A DNA stretch of 64,000 nt, from positions 1 through 64,000 of the forward strand of contig SVFM01000004.1 in NCBI GenBank assembly GCA_015056865.1, read 5' to 3'. The translations under genes were made by a program, and so were the position numbers. The stretch's first letter is position 1, and each line of letters opens with the position of its first letter. Below the pieces are notes generated by a model. The model did no database searches and was not told the DNA's origin. It was given only the letters and a program-made list of their open reading frames with translations. The DNA comes from Lachnospiraceae bacterium. GTDB lineage: Bacteria > Bacillota > Clostridia > Lachnospirales > Lachnospiraceae. This document shows, piece after piece, positions 14,796 through 23,672 of this stretch.

Positions 14796-17426
14796 ATGAA
14801 CAAATGGGTGTACAAATTTAAAGAAGGCAGTGCCGACATGAGAAATCTGCTCGGCGGTAAAGGTGCCAACCTTGCCGAGATGACCAACTTAGGTCTGCCT
14901 ATCCCTCAGGGTTTTACTGTAACCACTGAAGCATGTACTGATTACTACAATCAGGGCAAACAGATTTCTGAAGAGATTCAGGAGCAGATTTTCGCAAACT
15001 TGAAAGATTTGGAAGAGCTGATGGGCAAGAAATTCGGTGATACCGAAGATCCCCTGTTGGTTTCCGTTCGTTCCGGTGCAAGAGCATCTATGCCCGGTAT
15101 GATGGATACCATCCTGAACCTGGGTCTGAACGATGTTGCTGTAGAAGGTTTTGCAAAGAAGACCGGCAACCCCAGATTCGCATATGATTCCTATCGTCGT
15201 TTCATTCAGATGTATTCTGACGTTGTTATGGAAGTTCCCAAGTCCTTCTTTGAGAAGATCATTGATGAGATGAAAGAGGAGAAGGGTGTTACTTACGACA
15301 CAGAGCTGACTGCTGAAGATCTGAAAGAACTGGCTAACAAGTTCAAGGCTGTATACAAAGAGGCTATGAACGGTGAAGAGTTCCCTCAGGATCCCAGAGA
15401 GCAGCTGATGGGTGCTGTGAAGGCAGTATTCCGTTCTTGGGACAACCCTCGTGCTATCGTTTACAGACGTATGAACGATATCCCCGGTGACTGGGGTACC
15501 GCTGTAAACGTACAGTGCATGGTATTTGGTAACAAGGGTGACACCTCAGGTACAGGTGTTGCATTCACACGTAACCCTTCCACCGGTGAAAAGGGTATCT
15601 ACGGTGAGTACCTGATCAACGCTCAGGGTGAGGACGTAGTTGCAGGTGTTCGTACACCTCAGCCTATCACCAAGCTGGCAGAGGATCTGCCCGAGTGTTA
15701 CAAAGAGTTTATGGCTATCGCTAACAAGCTGGAAGACCATTACCGCGATATGCAGGATATGGAGTTCACCATCGAAGAAGGTAAGTTGTACTTCCTGCAG
15801 ACCAGAAATGGTAAGAGAACTGCTCCCGCTGCTATCAATATCGCTTGCGATCTGGTAGACGAGGGCAAGATCACTCCCGAAGAGGCAGTTCTTCGTATCG
15901 AAGCGAAGTCTCTGGATCAGCTGCTTCATCCTACCTTCGACGCAGCAGCTCTGAAGGCAGGCGAAGTGATCGGTTCTGCACTGCCTGCATCTCCCGGTGC
16001 AGCAGCAGGTAAGGTTTACTTTACTGCAGATGACGCTAAGGCAGCAGGTAAGGGCGGCCGTGGCGAAAGAGTAATCCTGGTTCGTCTGGAGACCTCTCCT
16101 GAGGATATCGAGGGTATGCATGCAGCAGAGGGTATCCTGACCGTTCGTGGTGGTATGACCTCTCATGCAGCTGTAGTTGCACGTGGTATGGGTACTTGCT
16201 GTGTATCCGGCTGCGGCGAGATCAAGATTGATGAAGAAGCAAAAGTATTCACACTGGGTGGTTACGAGTTCCACGAAGGAGATTACATCTCCCTGGATGG
16301 TTCCACCGGTAAGATTTATAAGGGCGACATCAAGACCCAGGAAGCATCTGTAGGCGGAAACTTCGGCCGTATCATGGAGTGGGCTGACCAGTTCAGAACT
16401 CTGAAGGTTCGTACCAACGCAGATACTCCTGCAGATACTCTGAACGCTGTAAAACTGGGCGCAGAGGGTATCGGTCTTTGCCGTACAGAGCATATGTTCT
16501 TCGGTGAGGAGAGAATTCCCAAGATCAGAAAGATGATCCTGTCTGACACTGTTGAGCAGAGAGAAGCAGCTCTGAACGAGCTTCTGGTATTCCAGAAGGC
16601 AGACTTCAAGGCTATGTACGAGGCTCTTGAGGGCAGACCCATGACCGTTCGTTATCTGGATCCGCCTCTTCATGAGTTCGTTCCTACCGATGCTGAGGAT
16701 ATCGCAGCACTGGCAGCAGACATGGGCCTGACCGCAGAGGCAGTTAAGGCAAAATGTGATTCCCTGCATGAGTTCAACCCTATGATGGGTCATCGTGGAT
16801 GCCGTCTGGCTGTTACCTACCCTGAGATTGCTAAGATGCAGACCAGAGCAGTTATGGAAGCAGCTATCGAAGTGAAGAATGAGAAGGGTTACGACATCGT
16901 TCCCGAGATCATGATCCCTCTGATCGGCGAAAAGAAAGAGCTGAAATTCGTTAAGGATATCGTTGTAGAAGTTGCAGAAGCTGTTAAGGCTGAGAAGAAT
17001 TCCGACATCCAGTACAGCATTGGTACCATGATCGAGATTCCTCGTGCAGCTCTGACTGCAGATGCAGTTGCTGACGAAGCTGAGTTCTTCTCCTTCGGAA
17101 CCAACGACCTGACTCAGATGACCTTCGGCTTCTCCCGTGACGATGCCGGCAAGTTCCTTGATTCCTACTATCAGAATAAGATCTACGAATCCGATCCTTT
17201 TGCAAGACTGGATCAGACGGGCGTAGGCCAGCTGGTAGAAATGGCTGTTACCAAGGGCCGCGCAGCACGTCCTACACTGAAGTGCGGTATCTGTGGCGAG
17301 CACGGCGGAGATCCTTCTTCTGTAGAGTTCTGCCATAAGGTAGGCCTGAACTACGTTTCCTGCTCACCTTTCCGTGTGCCTATCGCAAGACTGGCAGCAG
17401 CACAGGCAGCTCTGAACAATAAATAA
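14796..17426 (+). CDS. ppdK: Pyruvate, phosphate dikinase
   Basis: 876 aa, the usual length. It converts pyruvate, ATP and Pi to PEP, AMP and PPi (or the reverse in PPi-dependent glycolysis). The ATP-grasp domain is at the N-terminus (LLGGKGANLAEM, later SVRSGARASMPGMMDT). The swivelling phosphohistidine domain carries GGMTSHAAVVARGMG, and the C-terminal TIM barrel has GLCRTEHMF, FGTNDLTQM and GICGEHGG with the catalytic Cys. The gene has strong codon bias unlike its neighbours (many C-ending codons), as expected for a highly expressed enzyme. It is monocistronic, with a promoter upstream and a strong terminator downstream. Start preceded by AGAGGAGAAGAAGC. Confidence 0.97.
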   Translation: MNKWVYKFKEGSADMRNLLGGKGANLAEMTNLGLPIPQGFTVTTEACTDYYNQGKQISEEIQEQIFANLKDLEELMGKKFGDTEDPLLVSVRSGARASMPGMMDTILNLGLNDVAVEGFAKKTGNPRFAYDSYRRFIQMYSDVVMEVPKSFFEKIIDEMKEEKGVTYDTELTAEDLKELANKFKAVYKEAMNGEEFPQDPREQLMGAVKAVFRSWDNPRAIVYRRMNDIPGDWGTAVNVQCMVFGNKGDTSGTGVAFTRNPSTGEKGIYGEYLINAQGEDVVAGVRTPQPITKLAEDLPECYKEFMAIANKLEDHYRDMQDMEFTIEEGKLYFLQTRNGKRTAPAAINIACDLVDEGKITPEEAVLRIEAKSLDQLLHPTFDAAALKAGEVIGSALPASPGAAAGKVYFTADDAKAAGKGGRGERVILVRLETSPEDIEGMHAAEGILTVRGGMTSHAAVVARGMGTCCVSGCGEIKIDEEAKVFTLGGYEFHEGDYISLDGSTGKIYKGDIKTQEASVGGNFGRIMEWADQFRTLKVRTNADTPADTLNAVKLGAEGIGLCRTEHMFFGEERIPKIRKMILSDTVEQREAALNELLVFQKADFKAMYEALEGRPMTVRYLDPPLHEFVPTDAEDIAALAADMGLTAEAVKAKCDSLHEFNPMMGHRGCRLAVTYPEIAKMQTRAVMEAAIEVKNEKGYDIVPEIMIPLIGEKKELKFVKDIVVEVAEAVKAEKNSDIQYSIGTMIEIPRAALTADAVADEAEFFSFGTNDLTQMTFGFSRDDAGKFLDSYYQNKIYESDPFARLDQTGVGQLVEMAVTKGRAARPTLKCGICGEHGGDPSSVEFCHKVGLNYVSCSPFRVPIARLAAAQAALNNK

Positions 17427-17453
17427 TATTTGCTTAACTAAACTTTAAATCCC

Positions 17454-17494
17454 AAAGTCCATCGGAACTATAATGGTTCCGGTGGGCTTTTTGC
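17454..17494 (+). terminator. Terminator of ppdK
   Basis: Stem AAAGTCCATCGGAAC / GTTCCGGTGGGCTTT (with G-U pairs) followed by TT. It lies 28 bp after the stop codon. Confidence 0.85.
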
Positions 17495-17586
17495 GTTGTA
17501 TCAAACAAAAAATTATTTTGGCGTAAGCAAATCCCTAAAAGCTGGCAATACTATAAAGAAATATATTGCAGCAAGGAGTAAAAGCT

Positions 17587-18672
17587 ATGCCGATGAAAAT
17601 GTGCTTCAGGTGGTACGGCCAAGGCAACGATCATATCAAGCTTTCGGATATTAAGCAGATTCCGGGAGTTGAGGGTATCGTATGGGCTTTACATCACAAG
17701 TTGCCGGGTGAGGTCTGGGAGGAAGAGGAGATTGCCCGGGTAAAAAAGCAGATTGACGAGTATGGATTCAATATGGATGTGGTTGAATCTGTAAATGTAC
17801 ACGACGATATCAAGATAGGTCTCCCCACAAGAGATAAGTACATTGAAAATTACAAACAGACCATCCGCAATCTTGCAAAATACGGAGTAAAGGTGGTTTG
17901 CTACAATTTCATGCCCATCTTTGATTGGACCAGGACCAACCTTTTTCATCCGGTGGGGGACGGGTCTACGGCTCTTTACTATGAAAAGGCTGTGATACAG
18001 GATGATTATCAGGCTATGGTAAAGCATATCATGGATTTTACGGAGAATTATCATATGTCTTTTCCCGGCTGGGAACCGGAGCGGATGGAAAGATTAAGTG
18101 AGTTGTTTGAAGCCTATAAAGGAGTGGATCATGAAAAGCTTTGGGCCAATTTAAAATATTTTCTTGAGGCCTTGATGCCAACCTGTCATGAGTGTGATGT
18201 AAAAATGGCGATCCACATGGACGATCCACCCTGGGATATTTTCGGTCTGCCCAGACTCATGGTGAATGAGCAGAATATAGACCGCTTACTAAAAATGGTG
18301 GATGATGACCATAACTGTCTGACCCTTTGTTCGGGCAGTTTGAATGCCAATCCGGACAATCATGTGGCAGAGATTGTCCGCAAGCACTGTGATAGGATCG
18401 CCTTTTCCCATATTCGCAATATCAAGCATTTTGAGAATGGAGATTTTTCAGAAGCCAGTCACCGGGACTGTGATGGAGAGACCGGAATTCTGGAAATACT
18501 AAAGGCATACCATGACTGCGGATATGAAGGTTATATTCGACCGGATCACGGCAGGCATCTGTGGGATGAGGAACCGGGAAAGGTGCGTCCCGGATACGGA
18601 CTTTACGATAGAGCGCTTGGGATTATGTATATGCTAGGGGCTTGGGAGATGCTAGACAAATTCAAACTGTGA
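17587..18672 (+). CDS. uxuA: Mannonate dehydratase
   Basis: 361 aa from the ATG at 17587, which has AAGGAG 8 bases upstream; an in-frame TTG at 17566 lies before that site and is rejected. It dehydrates D-mannonate to 2-keto-3-deoxygluconate in glucuronate catabolism. Family features: MKMCFRWYG at the N-terminus, VEGIVWALH, CYNFMPIFDWTRT, AIHMDDPPW with metal ligands, LCSGSLNAN with the metal Cys, and IRPDHGR near the C-terminus. First gene of the uxuA-eda-kdgK operon, 18 bp before eda. The upstream steps (uxaC, uxuB) are not in this window. Confidence 0.95.
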   Translation: MPMKMCFRWYGQGNDHIKLSDIKQIPGVEGIVWALHHKLPGEVWEEEEIARVKKQIDEYGFNMDVVESVNVHDDIKIGLPTRDKYIENYKQTIRNLAKYGVKVVCYNFMPIFDWTRTNLFHPVGDGSTALYYEKAVIQDDYQAMVKHIMDFTENYHMSFPGWEPERMERLSELFEAYKGVDHEKLWANLKYFLEALMPTCHECDVKMAIHMDDPPWDIFGLPRLMVNEQNIDRLLKMVDDDHNCLTLCSGSLNANPDNHVAEIVRKHCDRIAFSHIRNIKHFENGDFSEASHRDCDGETGILEILKAYHDCGYEGYIRPDHGRHLWDEEPGKVRPGYGLYDRALGIMYMLGAWEMLDKFKL

Positions 18673-18690
18673 AGAAAAGGAGAAAGAAGA

Positions 18691-19245
18691 ATGGAAAAAT
18701 ATATACCGGTTGTAGTGATTAAAGAACTTGGTGAGACCGATAAGATCCTCACCGCATTGAAAGACGCGGGGATTCAAACAGCGGAGATTACCTTCCGCAC
18801 CGCCTGTGCTGCCCAGGCCATCGAGTATGCCTGCAAGAAGTATCCGGAAATGAATATCGGAGCAGGCACCGTTATCAATGCGAAGCAGTGTGAGGCGGCT
18901 TTGAAAGCGGGTGCACAGTTTATTGTTTCTCCCGGATTGTCGGTGGCAGTTGCAAAGTGTTGTAGGGAAAACAATGTCCCTTATTATCCGGGCTGTGTCA
19001 CCCCTACCGAAATCATGCAGGCCCTGGGGCTGGGAATCACCACCGTCAAATTCTTTCCTGCCGGTGTTTACGGCGGGTTGAAGGCACTTAAGACACTGGC
19101 CGAACCTTTTCCCCAGATAAAATTTATTCCCACCGGCGGAGTAGACAGAAACAACATGGATGAATTTCTTGCCTTTGATAAGGTGGAGGCAGTTGGGGGG
19201 AGCTTTCTTGTAAAGGAAGCACTGGAAAAGATGGAGGAGAAATAA
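18691..19245 (+). CDS. eda: KDPG / 4-hydroxy-2-oxoglutarate aldolase
   Basis: 184 aa, about 20-30 residues shorter than typical Eda at the N-terminus, but the catalytic set is complete: E32 and R36 (AEITFRT), phosphate-binding GAGTV and PTGGV, and Schiff-base Lys K120 (TVKFFPA). It splits 2-keto-3-deoxy-6-phosphogluconate into pyruvate and glyceraldehyde-3-phosphate. Start ATG has AAAAGGAGAAAGAAG upstream. The stop is directly followed by the kdgK ATG (one base between), so the two are tightly coupled. Confidence 0.94.
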   Translation: MEKYIPVVVIKELGETDKILTALKDAGIQTAEITFRTACAAQAIEYACKKYPEMNIGAGTVINAKQCEAALKAGAQFIVSPGLSVAVAKCCRENNVPYYPGCVTPTEIMQALGLGITTVKFFPAGVYGGLKALKTLAEPFPQIKFIPTGGVDRNNMDEFLAFDKVEAVGGSFLVKEALEKMEEK

Positions 19246-19246
19246 T

Positions 19247-20269
19247 ATGTCAAGAGTAGTTACATTCGGCGAGATCATGTTAAGACTTGCTCCAAACGGA
19301 TATATGAGATTTTTTCAGGATGATCAGATGCAGGCAACATTCGGCGGAGGGGAAGCCAATGTGGCGGTAAGCCTTGCTAATTATGGGCTGGACAGTGTGT
19401 ATGTGACCAAGCTGCCCCAAAATTCCATTGGACAGGCGGCAGTGAATTCCCTGCGCTATTTTGGCGTGGATACCACCAAGATCACAAGGGGCGGGGAGAG
19501 AGTGGGAATCTATTTTCTGGAAAAAGGTGCCTCCCAGAGAGGTTCCGTCTGCATTTATGACCGTAAATATTCTGCAATCCAGCAGGCGAACAGTGAAGAC
19601 TTTGATTGGGATGCTATCTTTGAGGGAGCAGACTGGTTCCATTTTACCGGTATTACCCCGGCACTTGGAAATAATCTGGTGGAGATCTGTAAGCAGGCGT
19701 GCATTGCAGCTAAAAAGCGTGGTGTTAAGATTTCCTGCGACTTGAACTACAGAGGCAAGCTTTGGACCAGGCAGGAGGCCAATCAGGCCATGACAGAGCT
19801 TTGCCAGTACGTTGACGTTTGCATCTCCAATGAAGAGGATGCCAAGGACGTTTTCGGTATTGAGGCGGAGGGCAGCGATATTTATGGAGGCAAACTCAAT
19901 CATGAAGGATATAAGAGTGTGGCCAAACAGCTGGCTGACAAATTTGGTTTTGAAAAGGTTGCCATCACACTTCGCACCTCTATCTCCGCAAGCGATAACG
20001 ATTGGGCGGGAATGCTCTATGACGGTGAGGACTACTATTTCTCCAAGTCCTATCATCTGCATATCGTGGATCGGGTTGGCGGCGGCGATTCCTTTGGCGG
20101 CGGACTGATTTACTCCTTACTTTCCGGGAAATCAGGCAAAGATGCTATTGAGTTTGCGGTTGCTGCATCTGCGCTTAAGCACAGCGTGGAGGGAGACTAT
20201 AACCGGGTGAGTGTAGCAGAAGTGGAAAAGCTGGCCAAGGGTGATGGATCCGGCAGGGTTCAGAGATAA
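19247..20269 (+). CDS. kdgK: 2-keto-3-deoxygluconate kinase (PfkB family)
   Basis: 340 aa ribokinase-like sugar kinase. N-terminal FGEIMLRL and FGGGEANVAVSLA are typical of KdgK. The C-terminal PfkB signature reads DRVGGGDSFGGG, where most members have GAGDAF; the catalytic Asp is kept. It phosphorylates KDG to KDPG, which Eda then cleaves, so the operon covers mannonate to pyruvate plus GAP. Position in the operon supports the call over fructokinase or ribokinase. Confidence 0.92.
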   Translation: MSRVVTFGEIMLRLAPNGYMRFFQDDQMQATFGGGEANVAVSLANYGLDSVYVTKLPQNSIGQAAVNSLRYFGVDTTKITRGGERVGIYFLEKGASQRGSVCIYDRKYSAIQQANSEDFDWDAIFEGADWFHFTGITPALGNNLVEICKQACIAAKKRGVKISCDLNYRGKLWTRQEANQAMTELCQYVDVCISNEEDAKDVFGIEAEGSDIYGGKLNHEGYKSVAKQLADKFGFEKVAITLRTSISASDNDWAGMLYDGEDYYFSKSYHLHIVDRVGGGDSFGGGLIYSLLSGKSGKDAIEFAVAASALKHSVEGDYNRVSVAEVEKLAKGDGSGRVQR

Positions 20270-20280
20270 AGATTTTTTGG

Positions 20281-20309
20281 TTGCAAAGAGCAAGTATCTT
20301 TTGTATACT
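20281..20309 (+). promoter_or_regulatory. Promoter of cysK
   Basis: TTGCAA (20281-20286), 17-bp spacer, TATACT (20304-20309), 43 bp before the GTG start. Confidence 0.6.
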
Positions 20310-20351
20310 CTACTGTAGAAGAAAGCTTAGGCTTGCAGTGGAGGTGCAGAC

Positions 20352-21254
20352 GTGTACTACAATAATATTTTACAATTGATCGGAAATACCCCGTTGATCA
20401 GTCTGAAGGAAGCAACGGGCTACAATATTTTTGCCAAGGCGGAGTTTTTGAATCCCGGCGGAAGTATTAAGGATAGAATTGCCCTGAATATGCTGGAAGA
20501 GGCAGAAAAAAGCGGCAAACTGCGACCGGGTATGACCATTATCGAACCCACATCCGGCAATACCGGTATCGGTCTGGCGTTGTGCGGTGTGCGAAAGGGT
20601 TACAAGGTGATCATCGTGATGCCGGAAAATATGAGTGAGGAGCGCAAGAAAATCATTCATGCACTGGGAGCAGAGCTGGTGCTTACCCCTCCGGAGCTGA
20701 GTATTGGCGGTTCCGTGGAGAAGGCATTGGAACTGGCAGCATCTTCCGAGGAATATTTTGTTCCCCAGCAGTTTGAAAATCCGGCCAATCCGGATGCGCA
20801 TTATAGGACCACCGCAGTGGAGATTGCCCAGCAGCTGGGACAGAAGGTGGATGTATTTGTATCTGGTATCGGTAGCGGTGGTACCCTGCAGGGAATTGCC
20901 TCCTATCTGTTGGAACAGAATCCGGATTGTAAGATCGTGGCGGTGGAACCCAAGAACGTGTCAGCACTTCTGGGGGATGAGCCGGGCCTGCATCAGATCC
21001 AGGGTATCGGCGACGGTTTTATACCTGCAGTTTTGGATACCAGTATCATCACGGATATTGTGGAAGTGACGGATGATGATGCCATCAATACCGCCAGAGA
21101 GCTGGCCAGGATCCAGGGCTTTTTGGTGGGAACTTCTTCAGGTGCAAATGTATGGGCAGCCATGCAGATGGCGAAGAAGTACGGCGAGGATAAGGTGATC
21201 GCAACCATTCTGGCAGACAGGGCGGAAAGATATTTTAGTACTGCTTTGATTTAA
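20352..21254 (+). CDS. cysK: Cysteine synthase (O-acetylserine sulfhydrylase)
   Basis: 300 aa, GTG start with GGAGG 7 bases upstream. PLP fold-type II enzyme: K40 in NPGGSIKDR is the Schiff-base Lys, PTSGNTGIGLA binds the substrate carboxylate and GSGGTLQGI the cofactor phosphate. It makes L-cysteine from O-acetylserine and sulfide. The C-terminus (DRAERYFSTALI) has the typical CysK ending. Monocistronic with its own promoter. A CysM-like or O-phosphoserine-using variant cannot be fully excluded. Confidence 0.92.
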   Translation: MYYNNILQLIGNTPLISLKEATGYNIFAKAEFLNPGGSIKDRIALNMLEEAEKSGKLRPGMTIIEPTSGNTGIGLALCGVRKGYKVIIVMPENMSEERKKIIHALGAELVLTPPELSIGGSVEKALELAASSEEYFVPQQFENPANPDAHYRTTAVEIAQQLGQKVDVFVSGIGSGGTLQGIASYLLEQNPDCKIVAVEPKNVSALLGDEPGLHQIQGIGDGFIPAVLDTSIITDIVEVTDDDAINTARELARIQGFLVGTSSGANVWAAMQMAKKYGEDKVIATILADRAERYFSTALI

Positions 21255-21261
21255 AAAGTGC

Positions 21262-21290
21262 TTGACAGAACTTTAGCACGGTAATATAAT
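21262..21290 (+). promoter_or_regulatory. Consensus sigma-A promoter of the T-box/oxidoreductase operon
   Basis: TTGACA (21262-21267), 17-bp spacer, TATAAT (21285-21290): a perfect consensus. Transcription would start near 21297 and run into the T-box leader. Confidence 0.85.
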
Positions 21291-21304
21291 GTAGTAAATT
21301 CATA

Positions 21305-21545
21305 AGATGATAAAGACTATGACGGAGACAAGTACGATTATTTGAAATGTCACAGAGAGCCGCGGTAGCTGAGATGCGGTACGAGTAGAATTGTCGGAAG
21401 ATCACTCCTGAGTTGCAACTCGAAAGCAGGATGCAAGTAGACGTTGACGGGCTCCTCCCGTAACAGAGGACGCATATGTTGGTATGTCGTAAATGGAAAT
21501 TAAGTGTGCATGGGCTCCTACCGTTTACGGTGGGAGCCTGTTTTG
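21305..21545 (+). promoter_or_regulatory. T-box leader with probable isoleucine specifier
   Basis: Stem I features: GGAGACAAGTACGA (21324-21337, with the AGTA loop-E strand), AG box CAGAGAGC (21352-21360), apical GGTAGCTGAGATGCGG, then the 3' strand GGAAGATCACTCC. GGAG 21324-21327 pairs with CTCC 21405-21408 and places AUC (21401-21403) followed by A in the specifier loop, which points to tRNA-Ile. An antiterminator-like ACGGGCTCCTCCCGT lies at 21447-21461. A terminator hairpin, GGCTCCTACCGT/ACGGTGGGAGCC then TGTTTT, ends at 21544. The classical UGGNACCGCG box is not evident, so the call rests on the stem I layout. Together with the promoter this fills the 320-bp gap 21255-21574. Confidence 0.65.
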
Positions 21546-21574
21546 ATGCAATCATAATTTTGGAGGAAAGTGAC

Positions 21575-22150
21575 ATGAAAGACACAGTAGAGATCAGATG
21601 GCATGGCAGGGGTGGCCAAGGGGCCAAAACAGCGGCGCTTTTGCTTGCAGATGTGGCATTTAAGACAGGTAAGTATGTACAGGGCTTTCCGGAGTATGGA
21701 CCGGAGCGTATGGGGGCACCCATTACAGCTTATAACCGCATTGGAGACAAGCGGATCACTGTACATTCCAATATTTATGAGCCGGATTTTGTGGCCGTGG
21801 TAGATGATACATTGCTGGAGAGCATTGATGTTACCCATGGTCTGAAGGCTGATGGAGGGATTGTGGTCAACACCCAAAAAAGCAGACAGGAGATCCTCGA
21901 TCGCTTGCAGGGGTATACCGGCAAGGTATATACCATCGATGCCAGAGAGATTTCCGAGAAGGCGCTGGGAAAATATTTCCCCAATTCCCCTATGCTGGCT
22001 GCAGTGGTGGCACTTTCCGGGGTGATCGAGCCGGAGATTTTCTTAAATGAGATGAGAGCTTCTTTTGAGCATAAATTTGCCAAGAAGCCGGAAGTAATAG
22101 AAGGAAACATGGCAGCGCTGGAAATGACCTTTGCGGCACTGGCGGTGTAA
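21575..22150 (+). CDS. 2-oxoacid:ferredoxin oxidoreductase, gamma subunit
   Basis: 191 aa from the ATG at 21575 (TTGGAGGAAAG upstream). The longer frame from 21476 would start inside the T-box terminator and is rejected. Motifs of the gamma subunit: RWHGRGGQGAKTAA at the N-terminus, FPEYGPERMGAP, and an NTQKS / PNSPMLAAV region. It is part of a heterotetrameric POR/VOR that oxidatively decarboxylates 2-oxoacids with CoA and reduces ferredoxin. First of four genes in order gamma-delta-alpha-beta. Confidence 0.92.
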   Translation: MKDTVEIRWHGRGGQGAKTAALLLADVAFKTGKYVQGFPEYGPERMGAPITAYNRIGDKRITVHSNIYEPDFVAVVDDTLLESIDVTHGLKADGGIVVNTQKSRQEILDRLQGYTGKVYTIDAREISEKALGKYFPNSPMLAAVVALSGVIEPEIFLNEMRASFEHKFAKKPEVIEGNMAALEMTFAALAV

Positions 22151-22166
22151 GAGAAGGAGAAATAAG

Positions 22167-22463
22167 ATGAAGAGTACAGATATCAACGAGAGAAGTCCCT
22201 GGCAGGATATTACCGAGGGCAATCAAATTTATGAGCCTGCCACTTCCAGAAACTTTCATACCGGAGAATGGAGGACCTGTACACCGGTGTTCGACAGTGC
22301 AAAGTGCACACAGTGTCTGCTTTGCTTTCCGGTGTGTCCCGATTCCTGTATTCCTTTAAAGGACGAAAAACGGGGAGAATTTGACTATGATCACTGTAAG
22401 GGCTGCGGCATCTGCGCAAAGGTGTGTCCCTTCGGCGCTATCACCATGAAGGAGGGTAAATAA
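22167..22463 (+). CDS. 2-oxoacid:ferredoxin oxidoreductase, delta (2x[4Fe-4S]) subunit
   Basis: 98 aa from the ATG at 22167, 16 bp after the gamma stop with GAGAAGGAGAAATAAG upstream. Two ferredoxin-type Cys clusters, CTQCLLCFPVCPDSC and CKGCGICAKVCP, bind the [4Fe-4S] centres that pass electrons from the TPP site to external ferredoxin. Typical delta subunit length and layout. Confidence 0.92.
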   Translation: MKSTDINERSPWQDITEGNQIYEPATSRNFHTGEWRTCTPVFDSAKCTQCLLCFPVCPDSCIPLKDEKRGEFDYDHCKGCGICAKVCPFGAITMKEGK

Positions 22464-23651
22464 ATGGCGATCAGAGAACGTTTGTCAGGCAATGAGGCAG
22501 TGGCATATGCCATTAAACAAATTAATCCAGATGTGATGCCGGCCTTTCCCATTACCCCGTCTACGGAGATCCCACAGTATGTGGCAAATTACATAGCCAA
22601 CGGGGAAATCGATACAGAGTTTATTCATGTGGAGAGTGAGCATAGCTCCATGAGCGCCACCATGGGTGCCAGCGCAGCGGGTGCCAGAGCCTTGACGGCT
22701 ACCTCCTCCTGCGGTCTTGCACTGATGTGGGAGGTGCTGTACGTGGCAGCTTCTGACCGTCTCCCCATTGTATTGGCGCTGGTAAACCGTGCCCTGACCG
22801 GCCCCATCAATATCAATGCGGATCATTCCGACAGTATGGGTGCCAGGGATTCCGGCTGGATCCAGATCTATGCAGAATCCAATCAGGAGGCCTATGACAA
22901 CTTTCTGCAGGCTTATCCCATCGCAGAGCACAAGGATGTGCGCCTGCCTGTTATGATCTGTCAGGATGGTTTTATCACCAGCCACGGCGTGGAAAATATT
23001 GAATTGGTGGAGGATGGACCGGTCAAGGAGTTTGTGGGCGAGTATCATCCGGAGCACTATCTGCTCAACAGCAAGGAGCCTATGGCCCTGGGGCCCTATG
23101 CAGTGTCCAACTATTATATGGAGACCAAGCGTGCCCAGAGGCAGGCTATGTTAAATGCCAAACAGGTGATCCTGGAGGTGGCAGCCAGATTCGAGCAGAT
23201 GACCGGTAGAAAATACGGTTTCTTTGAAGAGTATCGCATGGAGGATGCAGAGTATGCTATTGTGCTGATCGGCAGTGCGGCAGGCACCTGCAAAGCTGCC
23301 ATAGATCAGATCAGAGAAACCACAGGAAAGAAGGTAGGCCTGCTAAAAATCCGGGTATTCCGTCCTTTTCCGGAGGAAGAGCTGGCGGAGGCCCTGAAGG
23401 ATATGAAGGCGATTGCTGTGCTGGATCGTTCTGAAATGTTTGCGGCAACAAGCGGTCCTTTGGGAGCAGAGGTTCGGGCGGCCTTGTATCAGGCCAAGGC
23501 ACAGGCAGAAGTAGTCAATTATTTCTATGGTCTGGGCGGAAGAGACATTACAGTGGATGATTTTATAGAAGTATACGATAGGCTGGAAGAGATCGCAAGG
23601 ACCCATGAGATCAAGGATATGTACGAGTATATCGGCCTTCGCAGCAGATAA
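22464..23651 (+). CDS. 2-oxoacid:ferredoxin oxidoreductase, alpha subunit
   Basis: 395 aa; the ATG follows the delta stop directly. N-terminal SGNEAVAYAIKQ and FPITPSTEI are the pyrimidine-binding domain motifs of POR alpha, with ESEHSSM, TSSCGLALMWE and NADHSDSMGARDSGW. The C-terminal transketolase-C-like domain carries KIRVFRPFPEEEL and VLDRSE. It forms the substrate/TPP site with the beta subunit. Pyruvate- and branched-chain-specific enzymes cannot be separated by motif alone; the Ile-type T-box upstream argues for branched-chain 2-oxoacids. Confidence 0.92.
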   Translation: MAIRERLSGNEAVAYAIKQINPDVMPAFPITPSTEIPQYVANYIANGEIDTEFIHVESEHSSMSATMGASAAGARALTATSSCGLALMWEVLYVAASDRLPIVLALVNRALTGPININADHSDSMGARDSGWIQIYAESNQEAYDNFLQAYPIAEHKDVRLPVMICQDGFITSHGVENIELVEDGPVKEFVGEYHPEHYLLNSKEPMALGPYAVSNYYMETKRAQRQAMLNAKQVILEVAARFEQMTGRKYGFFEEYRMEDAEYAIVLIGSAAGTCKAAIDQIRETTGKKVGLLKIRVFRPFPEEELAEALKDMKAIAVLDRSEMFAATSGPLGAEVRAALYQAKAQAEVVNYFYGLGGRDITVDDFIEVYDRLEEIARTHEIKDMYEYIGLRSR

Positions 23652-23672
23652 CCCAGTCAGGAGGAGACAACA

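Noticed and set aside
15546..17336. 596-aa open frame on the minus strand opposite ppdK
   Set aside because: It is the antisense of a highly codon-biased gene; the predicted protein is Cys/Leu/His-rich with no family resemblance and no ribosome binding site.
21476..21574. N-terminal extension of the oxidoreductase gamma subunit
   Set aside because: It overlaps the T-box terminator hairpin, and the family starts at the RWHGRGGQG region just after the ATG at 21575.
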